Of a DNA stretch of 64,000 bases, positions 33,684-42,029 are shown in pieces. This stretch comes from Atriophallophorus winterbourni (lineage: Eukaryota; Platyhelminthes; Trematoda; Plagiorchiida; Microphallidae). Numbering within the stretch: position 1 is the first letter of the stretch; the number at the start of each line of letters is the position of its first letter. The position numbers were made by a program, and so were the translations under genes. The notes under the pieces are model-generated. The model did no database searches and was not told the origin of the DNA. It saw nothing but the letters and a program-made list of their open reading frames with translations. The stretch is from positions 23,106 through 87,105 of the forward strand of contig JACCGJ010014427.1 in the NCBI GenBank assembly GCA_013407085.1, in the 5' to 3' direction.

Positions 33684-34311
33684 TAAATACCCGCTGCATA
33701 AATCGCAAATGTGCCGTTTCGGACACTACTCACTGTGGAGATGGCCGATTGCGGGTAAATACACATGGCTATTATCAAATATGGTGGGGTTGCCATGAAA
33801 GTCTCATGCTGCACGAACCCACTGGCTTTCAGCCATGCTACTTTTTCCGTAACAAACGTAACGCAAGCACGAATGTCAGGATGGGAAACATTGTGTATGG
33901 TGTGACGAATGCGCCGTCTAAAATCAGACAGGGTAAGTAGTCGGAAAGCGCTTTGCGATAGGTTGCAAAGGATATTTTTCGAGCCATCAGGCAAGGTGAG
34001 ATGTGTGATGAAAGAGTATGCGTCCCAGAGCTGTGCGATGCCGGCATCGGTAGCTTGCACTACAGCGATTTCGCTGAGGTCGAGAGAGAGTGGCCAGTCT
34101 ATCACACACGTAGAGATAGGAATTGTGGCACCAAAGATATATAGTATGTCAGTCGTAAAATGACTGGCAAAATCCTGGTGCATAGTCTCTCTAGGAGAGT
34201 ACCTACCCGACGATCCATTGATTGATGTACGAGGGGCTTATAAGCAGTAAACAAAGTAAACTGTCTGCCCTGTAGATTGTGTTCTAACCCGACTTGTGAA
34301 TTGATCAACAA
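33683..34311 (-). pseudogene. CsRn1-like gypsy RNase H and integrase zinc-domain fragments
   Basis: On the minus strand, LEGRQFTLFTAYKPLVHQSM-like RNase H (34200-34311) is followed by the tail ILYIFGATIPISTCVIDWP. The integrase zinc region has FRRRIRHTIHNVSHPDIRACVTF (about 33870-33940) with HETFMATPP after it. The second Cys pair of the zinc motif is not clear. It is about as degraded as gypsy Z and similar in sequence style. Gag, protease and RT are absent between this block and the leader at 34440, so the element is internally deleted. Confidence 0.72.
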
Positions 34312-34446
34312 GTGTAGTTATGTGATGCATATGACGTTTTGATGTAAAAACGTGTTAAAGGAGGTAAAAATATTATCCTGATATAACGCCCATGTAAATC
34401 TGGAAAAGACATACCGGAAATAAATCTCGAATTGTGCGTGGATATT

Positions 34447-34546
34447 GGGCTTACCAATTGTAGTACACGAAGAATTCGTGCATCACGTCGGGCTCACCAA
34501 TTTGTAGTGCACGAAGTATTCGTGTATCACGTCGGGCTCACCAATT
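34447..34546 (-). repeat. Gypsy leader with repeated tRNA-Trp-type primer-binding site
   Basis: The motif GGGCTCACCA (or GGGCTTACCA) occurs at 34447, 34490 and 34534, a period of 43-44 bp. Each of the last two is preceded by ACACGAAG(A/T)ATTCGTG or a close variant, then ATCACGTCGGGCTCACCA. That sequence matches the 3' end of eukaryotic tRNA-Trp (ATCACGTCGGGGTCACCA) with one mismatch. The last copy lies three bases from the LTR start at 34547, the same spacing as in gypsy Z. Confidence 0.72.
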
Positions 34547-34850
34547 TGTAGCGGTTGATCCAGCGGAGATTTCACCACTAACTGAGTACGCCTTCTGATT
34601 ATTGTACCCAACAAATCATAACACACTTCTGAACGTAACACGACATACAGATCCCAAACAATCCGACGATAGACTTGTCCCAAAGCAGAACACGTTAGCA
34701 GCGTGAATAATATATGCAAATTGTGTACATATTTTGTTTGTATCACTATAACAAAACAAATGACAAAATATGCAGGATTATTGTAATAAAATATGCCATG
34801 ATGAAAACACCATAATATGCAGTGAAAAATACACAAACGTTATCACAAAA
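34547..34850 (-). repeat. Probable 5' LTR of the deleted CsRn1-like gypsy element
   Basis: Begins TGTAGCGGTTGATCC on the plus strand, directly after the primer site. The far edge is a guess, because no second LTR is present to compare and no target duplication could be identified. Confidence 0.45.
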
Positions 34851-35305
34851 TTGAGAAATTTCTTTTGCTAACAATCATACATAATGTCATGAATATACAA
34901 AAATATGAAGTATTAAATACTATTACCGAACTCATAATATTGTTCTATCTAAACAATTTTATTATGGATTCAATTATGAAAAAGCAATGTTCTAAGCACA
35001 TCGTACATACCGTCAGCTGAGAAATCCAACAAACAAACTGATAGTGGTGTGATTATTCTAGAGAGAAACAAGAATATTTTGTCCCTCTTTGGTGGAAAAA
35101 TTAGGATATGGTGTTCGCCATTTCTATTGTTTAATAAAAGATCTCAAAAATAATTTTCGTCCGACCCAAAACTGAATGTTAAGTGACGCAAAGTCTGTAG
35201 CTATGTAACTGAGGAATATTTGCAGCAAAGAAAATGTATCACTTTTTGTTTTACAATCTTTTTGCTGGCGCTCGATTTCACTTTGTAACGTGTTTGTCGG
35301 GGATG

Positions 35306-35373
35306 GTATGTTATTATTTTTGCTTGTTATTCATTACATATTTTCCGTATTTTTATTTCTGCTATTATTTTAG
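35306..35373 (+). other. Candidate 68-bp intron or trans-splice acceptor before TOM40
   Basis: GTATGT at 35306 and a T-rich stretch ending TATTATTTTAG at 35373 form a plausible small intron. The acceptor lies four bases before the TOM40 start codon. Small 5' introns and spliced-leader trans-splicing are both known in flatworms. Which one applies cannot be decided here. Confidence 0.4.
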
Positions 35374-35377
35374 AATT

Positions 35378-36331
35378 ATGGGAAATGCAGTGCTTGCCGC
35401 TTCACCTGCTGGCGATTCCAAACCAAGTGAACCCTCAGTGGAAAAACCTGATCGAAATTCTGACGGACCAGGGACTATCGAAAATATTCACAACAAAGCC
35501 CATGAGGTGTTTCCCGTTCCGTTTAATGGAGCAAAATTAGTCGTAAACAAAGGATTATCGCAGAATTTTCAAGTTAATCATTCTTTGAACCTAAGCAGTG
35601 AAGATCAAGTTGGATACAGGTTTGGGGTCACTTATGTTGGGCACAACAAAGTATCAGATACGGAAAGTTACCCTGTGTTAATGGGTGAAATTCAACCAAA
35701 TGGATCAATGCAAGCTCAAATTATCCATCGACTTGCCCCTTCGTTGTTTCTGCGTTATGCTGCTCAATCTCAGCGCAGTCGAATGGTTGGACAGCAACTT
35801 GTGACTGAGTTTAAAACTCCAAAATGGCAGTCTGCTCTTACTGTCATCAACCCCGATCTTGCTCGCGGACAAGTAATGGCAGCTGTTGACATCATGAGGC
35901 AGGTTACCTCCCGAACCACATTTGGTAGCATGTTTTTTTATCAGCGCTCATCACAACTTAGTGGCAATCAGGATGGTGTTTGGAGTGTCGGTGGTAAGTA
36001 CAATGGCGATAATTGGCAACTGGCTTTGACCGCTAGACCATGGCGGTTAGGGTTTCATAGTAGTTTTCATATGCAAGTGAATGAAAATTTGCAGTTGGCA
36101 GCGGAGCTTGAATCCACCCATCAGCAGCAATCAAGTACAACGACAATCGGTTACAAGTATGACATCCCAAAAGCCAACGTAACTTTCAAAGCGCAATTAG
36201 ATTCTGATTGGAATATTGCATCCTCTTTGGAAAAAAAATTGACACCTTTCCCTTTTACGTTTACACTGTGCGCCCTTGGAAACCAAGCCAAAGCTAAGTA
36301 TGCCTTTGGAATCGGCCTCATGGTTGGCTAA
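35378..36331 (+). CDS. TOMM40: Mitochondrial import receptor subunit TOM40
   Basis: TOM40 is the beta-barrel channel of the TOM complex in the mitochondrial outer membrane, through which nearly all nuclear-encoded mitochondrial proteins enter. The 317-residue product starts MGNAVLAASPAG, like animal TOM40 (MGNVLAAS). Characteristic blocks follow: NIHNKAHEVFPVPFNGAKLV, NKGLSQNFQVNH, GVTYVGHNKV, YPVLMGEIQPNGSMQAQIIH and VGGKYNGDNWQLAL. It ends KYAFGIGLMVG, the C-terminal beta-signal region. It is somewhat shorter than human TOM40 because the Pro/Ala-rich N-terminal stretch is reduced. I chose the ATG at 35378 over the upstream in-frame ATG at 35234, which adds a hydrophobic stretch that looks like intron or UTR translation. 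The frame is a single open exon with no damage. An ATTAAA hexamer at 36356 is the nearest poly-A-like signal. Confidence 0.95.
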   Translation: MGNAVLAASPAGDSKPSEPSVEKPDRNSDGPGTIENIHNKAHEVFPVPFNGAKLVVNKGLSQNFQVNHSLNLSSEDQVGYRFGVTYVGHNKVSDTESYPVLMGEIQPNGSMQAQIIHRLAPSLFLRYAAQSQRSRMVGQQLVTEFKTPKWQSALTVINPDLARGQVMAAVDIMRQVTSRTTFGSMFFYQRSSQLSGNQDGVWSVGGKYNGDNWQLALTARPWRLGFHSSFHMQVNENLQLAAELESTHQQQSSTTTIGYKYDIPKANVTFKAQLDSDWNIASSLEKKLTPFPFTFTLCALGNQAKAKYAFGIGLMVG

Positions 36332-36623
36332 GCACTTATTTTTTTATAAACAGTGATTAAATCTTTTTTTATCTGTGCGTCGTTAGTTATAGCGCCATGG
36401 ATCTCATGGTTGTTGTACATAGCTCTTTTTAGCTACATTTTTGAACAAAGTATATACTTAAAACTTTTTTCTCCTAACTTTGGGAATCGGTGTTTAAATA
36501 TGATAAATCAATTCTCGTGCTAATATTACAAACAAATTTTTTTATTACATTCTTTTAGTTGTGCTCATTTTGCGTAACCGAAATCACTCTTTGCCTTGCC
36601 GTTTTCTCATTCAGATGGTATGG

Positions 36624-36845
36624 TACGAAAGCACAAGCCTGATCCAGGCTAAGTGCCGCACAGTCGTAGACTGCACGTGGGCTAAGATACTGTCAGGTTG
36701 CCCATGCTTAGACAGAGGGGGGAAATATAAATGGTAGTTAGACTACAGTCGGGTTTCAGCATGCAGCACATTACCGTTCGTCAATCGATTTAGCACGATG
36801 TTAGCCGCACAGCACAGAAATGCTGCACGATTGCACATCTGAGCA
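36624..36845 (-). mobile_element. SINE copy B (full length, antisense)
   Basis: About 220 bp. In plus orientation it starts GAAAGCACAAGCCTGATCC (the SINE 3' end), passes TAGACTGCACGTGGGCTAAG and TTTCAGCATGCAGC, and ends GCACGATTGCACATCTGAGCA (the SINE 5' end). It lies 0.3 kb downstream of TOM40. Confidence 0.82.
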
Positions 36846-37050
36846 TTTTCTCAGTCAGAATCTGGTTATCACGATCATATTGACCTGTTTTAGGTAAGAA
36901 TGAGCAGTTTACAGCTTGGTAATGTCGAGTCGCGTAAACAAGACTAGCGGTCGATTGGCATTACACGATGTGTTCCCGTCAATATTATACAATGACACCC
37001 CTCACTAAACTCGGGTCAAAAATGCTGAAACAAGTCGACTTGCACTCTAT

Positions 37051-37095
37051 GACTGTGCGGCACAATGCCTGATCCAGGCAAAGTGCCGCACAGTC
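37051..37095. repeat. 45-nt imperfect palindrome from two inverted SINE tails
   Basis: Arms GACTGTGCGGCAC..TGCCTG and CAGGCA..GTGCCGCACAGTC are perfectly complementary apart from two-base internal bulges, with ATC at the centre. The left arm is a sense scrap of the SINE tail and the right arm is the tail of copy C. Confidence 0.85.
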
Positions 37096-37254
37096 CAGGA
37101 CCCCACGTGCGCTAGACAGATATGGTAAAGGAAAATAGCAATGGCAGTGAGACTCCGGTGTGTATACGCATGCAGCTCACAACCGTTGGCAAATCAATTT
37201 AACACGATATTAGCTGTCCGACACAGAAGTGCTACACGATTACCCATCCGTGCG
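37064..37254 (-). mobile_element. SINE copy C (antisense, internally deleted)
   Basis: Same family: TGATCCAGGCAAAGTGCCGC, CAGATATGG, ACGCATGCAGCTCAC and ACACGATTACCCATCCGTGC. The AAGATACTGTCAGGTTGCCC segment is missing. Its 3' edge forms a palindrome with a second, inverted scrap of the same tail (37051-37095). Confidence 0.78.
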
Positions 37255-37943
37255 GTAATGATTTATAGTAAAACATTCAACTAATTACGTTAGCCGGTGT
37301 TTGTGTGATATCCGCTTATAAGCCAACAGTACCACTCGCTTTATAATATGACTAAATTGAATGATGAAGAGCTAGTTTCCGCTCCATCGCATTAATCTCG
37401 AAAGCGTTCTAATCTATTTTACAACGACCATTTGTATTACAGTTGTAGTCGATTACTTAATCGCAACTTTGTGAAATAAATTTTGGAATATGTGCCTTCA
37501 ATCGAGGTACATAACGTCGCGCTGAGACTGGACCTTAACGTGGTGCGATGGTTTGTGTACCTTCATGACCCATTGAGCTATACTGGTTGGTGTCTTGGTG
37601 CCAGCTGAGCGACTCATAACAGGAAGGTCAATAGATAGAGGTCAGACAAACTCAGTCTCAACCCACTGCCTTGTGGTTCAGGCTTTTTAGCCAAAGGCTC
37701 CGGGTGCGGCCCCCTACTTCGGCCTGGGCAACCGGGTAGTATCACGCCCACAAGCAATTATGAAAATAAAGGTATAAATGATAGATCCCGTGTTCTCACG
37801 CTCTCTGCTCAAAATGCTTTAAATGATCTCACACTGCATGCAAAGTTTTTGATAACTGTTTTCCGTTTTGTGGTTCTCTGGTTAGCCCTGACAGAAGTGC
37901 AGCTTGTTCATCGAGGTTTCCGAATTCAGCCACTTCGAATATT

Positions 37944-40728
37944 TTGCCTGCTTCGAATGCCTCCAGAGCGTTCTTCCGCCCACGCGTACCATTCAAATTA
38001 GCGGCGTTTAATGTACGGACTTTAGCTAGCATCGGACAGCAGGCAGCCTTGGCTCGCACGCTTGATAGCCTCGACGTCGATGTGTGCTGTTTGTCGGAAA
38101 CACACATGCATAACTCTAGCTCAGTTACACGATTGTCTAACCCTTCGAACTTACGTAAGTCACACTATCTACGTTTGTCCACTGATGACGATGCCATGGT
38201 ATCTGGTCAAGCTGGTGTCGGAATCGTCTTGAGTGAGCGAGCTGAGGTCGCACTGTTAGACTGGATCCCCGACAGTCGCCTTTGTGCAGTAAGACTACAG
38301 GGTTCGTGCAAAAAGGCCGATTTCGCAACCAATCCCGCGACCTGTTGTGGTTGCTGCCTATGCACCGACTAATTGTAGCTCTGAACTTGACAAGGATGAG
38401 TTTTATGGAAGATTACAAGAACTCATTAGACTTGCATCGAGGAGTGACATCGTTGTCCTAGCTGGAGACATGAATGCACGTGTAGGCCGTCTATCTTTAA
38501 ACGAGCATTTCGTGGGTGGACGGTTTGGTCTCGATTGTCATCGTAATGACAACGGCGAAAGATTGCTTAACTTGTGCTCAGAGCACAGACTGTACCTTGC
38601 CAGCACTAACTTCCGCCATTCGAAGCGTCACTGCTCCACCTGGAGATCTCCATCGGCGGCCTTGTTCACGCAAATTGACCATATTGCTATCAGCTACTCC
38701 TGGCGAGGGAGTGTGCAAGATTGCCGCTCCTACTGGGGCACCTGTCTAGAGTCCGATCATGCGTTAGTCTGTGCTAAGCTCTCGATGCGTTTTGGTGGGA
38801 AACGTAGAAATGTTGCAAGGCAGTTGAATGTTGCTAGGCTTAACGATCTCCCGGTTCTCCGAGGGTTTCAGGCCAATTTGAGTCTGCATCTGTCTACAGT
38901 TCCCCAAAATAGTATCGATGACCAATGGAGTGGGATTCAAACCTCCTTGGAAACAGCCGCGTTGGATAGTTGTGGGTTGACTTCCCGTGTAGCTCAGCAC
39001 TGGGTTTCTGCGAATTCTCTCCAATTAATGGACCAACGTCGGTTGCTTTCTGCTGATAGCATACATGATGCGTCACGAAGGCTTATTAAACGTAAACTGG
39101 TTGCCAGTTTGAGAACCGACAGGGAAAGTTGGTGGAGTTCTAAGGCTACGGAAATGGAATCTGCGGCAGCTGTAGGCAATTTCAGAAAATTGTTCCAACT
39201 CATCAGAACAACTGGAAGCGGGCGACCAGGCATCAGTGAGTTGATACGTGAAGCAGATGGTTTGCCAGTTTTTAACATGCACAGACGCATGGAGCGATGG
39301 GCAGAACATTTTGAAGCACAGTTTAACTGGCCTTCTGCACCCACTGATTTCGAGAATACGGAACACTGTACCCCATGGTCGATTTCTCTTGAGGCCCCGA
39401 CTCAATCAGAGATTTACAGTGTAGTCCGGAGCCTTAAGCGCTATCGGGCATCAGGTGGTAATGTCTTGATTTCGTCTTTATTCAAAGATGTCGGTTTCGC
39501 TTTAGTTCGCGAACTTCAAGCGCTGTTCGCCAACATTTGGGCTGAGGAACGCGTTCTGATCCCTCGGAGAGAATCAGTAATTGCTCCGATTTTCAAAACG
39601 GGATGGTGCGATTCATGGGAAAATCATCGGGGTATCAGTCTCATTTCAGTAGCTCCTAAAATACTGGCGTCCATCCTGCTTCACCGATTGAGTACCAAAC
39701 GGGAAGAGCAAACTGGGTTTCGTGCCGGTCGAGGGTGCATATATCTATTTTTGACACTGTCGGTTACTGGAGTAACGCCATGCTTTTCGTAGACCAACTA
39801 TCGTGGTATTCCTTGACATCCGATCGGAATTTGATTCAATCGATCGCGAAAGTCTTTAGAACTGTCTGCTGAGACATGGAGTGCCCGAGAAGTATCTTTT
39901 GATCTTGAACTATATTGCCAAACTTCAGGCAGGGTTCGAGCGTACGGACAATTGTCGTCCTCGTTCAATATCTCCAGCGGGGTGCGGCAGGGCTGCCGTA
40001 TCTCGCCGTTCCTTTTTAACTTCGCGATCGACGATGTCCAGAGAAAAGCTTTCGCTGGTCTGGTGGGCGCAGGTGTTGAACTTCTGCTGGGTGAGAGAGC
40101 TACCGATCTAGATTATGTGGATGACATCGCACTTCTGGGAGATGACCCTCATATGATGCAACAATCCCTGGACCGCCTGGCACTTGAATCTTCAAGGTAT
40201 GACATGTGCTTTGCGCCTAACAAGTGTAAAACTCTTCCGAACCCAACTGTGTGCGATGTCAATCTTGAATTGGTCGACAGCTTTTGTTCACCTTGGCAGT
40301 TGTATCTCTGCTGCGAGCGGAAGATGTCCGTCGACTTTCTGTTTTTGGCACCCGTTGCCTGCTTAGAATTGCTCGCATTCGGTGGCAGCATCGTGTTACA
40401 AATTTAGATGTCTGCAAGCGGGTGTTAGGACCAGGTGGCCACGGAGTGAGAGAAATGCTGATGCTTGCGATGGTTGTGACATGTTTTAAGAATGCCTACT
40501 CACCGTTTACCGTACCGCGCCTTATTCGCAGAGTCTTGCAGAAGCTGGGAGAAACGATCGGGTGGCCAGTCCATGACGTGTCGCGTTGGAATGAAGAAAC
40601 TCACCGTAGCGCTAGGCTCAGTTGGGCGTATTCGTTTGCCTGGGTGGGGTCCAAAATCTCCACCTAATAGTTGGCTGGAAACCTTACGAGATATGGCTGC
40701 AAACCGAAGTTAGTGGCGCCACTGTATT
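37944..40728 (+). pseudogene. RTE endonuclease-reverse transcriptase, several frameshifts and one deletion
   Basis: EEP endonuclease: FKLAAFNVRTL, VDVCCLSETHM, then after a frameshift near 38335 VVAAYAPTNC, VLAGDMNARVG, TWRSPSAALFTQIDHIAI and SDHALV. RT: YRASGGNVLISSLFKD, IAPIFKTG, WENHRGISLISVAPKILA and EQTGFRAGRGC, with frame lost near 39745. VVFLDIRSEFDSIDRESL and SGVRQGCRISPFLFNFAIDD follow, then the catalytic YVDD at about 40117. Near 40305 the sequence jumps from LGSCISAASG to EDVRRLSVFGTRCL, implying a deletion of part of the C-terminal region. The end reads RLPGWGPKSPPNSWLETLRD, characteristic of RTE proteins. Not translatable as one protein. Confidence 0.88.
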
Positions 40729-40852
40729 TTTTATTATATAAAAAACAAAACTCACAAAATCGCATGCAATGAAACTACAAAAACAAGAGGCTTTTGCGTA
40801 TTCCGCTTGCCTGCTTTCCCTTTTCCACGCGCTTGCTTATCTGCTTCATATT

Positions 40853-40944
40853 GCTTGGCACTTTGTCTGGCTCCAGACTTGTGCTTCATGATGATGATGC
40901 TTGGCACTTTGTCTTGCTCCAGACTTGCGCTTCATGATGATGAT
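40853..40944 (+). repeat. Tandemly doubled RTE 3' terminus with (ATG)n
   Basis: Two copies of a 46-bp unit, GCTTGGCACTTTGTCT-GCTCCAGACTTG-GCTTCATGATGATGAT, differing at two or three positions. It matches the SINE tail GGCACTTTGCCTGGATCAGG-CTTGTGCTTTCAT over about 33 positions with few differences. Confidence 0.88.
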
Positions 40945-41561
40945 GACATGACATCGTCACTCTACAGTAAAGATAGTTTTAGGACAGGTTCAGATATCTA
41001 TTCTGTATTTTCTAATTTGTCCATCTACAATGTGTTTAAGATGCGATTCTTACTCCGTAAATTACTGGAATTCAACTTCCGTGCGTGTCCTACTTTTTCA
41101 TCCTCTTGTTGATCACGGTACCTAGTAGAAATGATCTGCAATACTGACAGTTTTACAAAATAATGATGGGAGACGTTAGAGTCTCTTCACATATAACTTA
41201 TGAGTGAGGTTTTTCTCCCTGTGTACGTACATGAATACTTCGTTGAATTATTTTTAATCGTGTAATTGTGTCTGCTGTTTCCGATAATTCTTCTGGGAGT
41301 AGATAATGCACACAGCTTTTGTTCCCTTGCAGAGGCCATATTGCCTATTCCGTGTGCAGTATCTAATTCCTGTAATGGCAAGTAGTTTGCTGACATTTTA
41401 CAACCTGGTTTTGTTATCTCGTATGTCTTGTGAGAGAAACCAATCCTAACTTCATTGACGAATTAATCCATTAAGCAACTGTTATTTTAACATCGCCCGA
41501 GTTTTTTCTCCAGCTAAGCAGCATTTTGCTTCTCCAAACTCATCAAAGTTACTCAGCGTTT

Positions 41562-41582
41562 CTGCACGGATGTGCAATCGTG
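41562..41582 (+). mobile_element. SINE 5' end scrap (sense)
   Basis: The bases TGCACGGATGTGCAATCGTG are the reverse complement of the far (5') end of the antisense SINE copies. The scrap stands just before copy D in opposite orientation. Confidence 0.5.
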
Positions 41583-41600
41583 AAGTGAATATTGAATTGC

Positions 41601-41812
41601 AAAGCCTGATCCAGGCAAAGTGCCGCGCAGTCACAGACTACACGTGGGCTAAGATACTGTTAGGTTGCCCACGCCTAGACAGATATGAGAAAGAAAATAG
41701 TACAGGAAATGATAGTGAGACTACAGCCTGTTTCAGCATGCAGCTCACTACCTGTAGCCAATCAATTTAGCACAGTGTTAGCCGCACAGCACAGACGTAC
41801 TGCACGATTGTG
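41601..41812 (-). mobile_element. SINE copy D (antisense)
   Basis: Complete body: AGCCTGATCCAGGCAAAGTG, GGGCTAAGATACTGTTAGG, CTAGACAGATATGAGAAAG, TTTCAGCATGCAGCTCACTA, ATCAATTTAGCACAGTGTTA and ACTGCACGATTGTG. Confidence 0.85.
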
Positions 41813-41846
41813 AAGTGCTTCTATGCTGTCAGCTATTATCGTCTTA

Positions 41847-42029
41847 GATTGATTTGCCATCGTCAATGAACTGCATGCGAAAACACACTGGTGTCTCGCT
41901 GCCATTCCTACTCTCTTTTCGTTTATCATATATGTCTAGAATTGGAAAACCGGACAGCATCTTAGCCCATGGGCAGTCAATGACTATGCGGTACTTTGCC
42001 TGGATCAGACTTGTGACTTCATACATACT
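41847..42029 (+). mobile_element. SINE copy E (sense, 5'-truncated)
   Basis: Sense orientation, about 40 bp from copy D: ATTGATTTGCCATCGTCAAT, AACTGCATGCG, ATCTTAGCCCATGGGCAGTC, ACTTTGCCTGGATCAGACTT and a CATACATAC tail. More diverged than D. Confidence 0.78.

Larger units (their letters stand above)
37500..40945 (+). mobile_element. RTE-like LINE (SR2/SjR2 type), near full length, damaged
   Basis: About 450 bp of GC-richer 5' UTR precedes an endonuclease-RT frame (37944-40728) and a short 3' UTR ending in (ATG)n. The short untranslated ends and (TGA)n-type tail are typical of RTE elements. The exact 5' edge is uncertain. The 3' terminal 46 bp are tandemly doubled (40853-40944) and match the SINE tail in the window. 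Confidence 0.78.

Noticed and set aside
35234..35377. Upstream in-frame ATG extending TOM40 by 48 residues
   Set aside because: The extension is an AT-rich hydrophobic stretch unlike TOM40, and a splice acceptor precedes the MGNAVLAAS start.
37500..37800. GC-rich stretch as a possible CpG-type promoter of a host gene
   Set aside because: It leads directly into the RTE endonuclease frame and fits the 5' UTR of that LINE.
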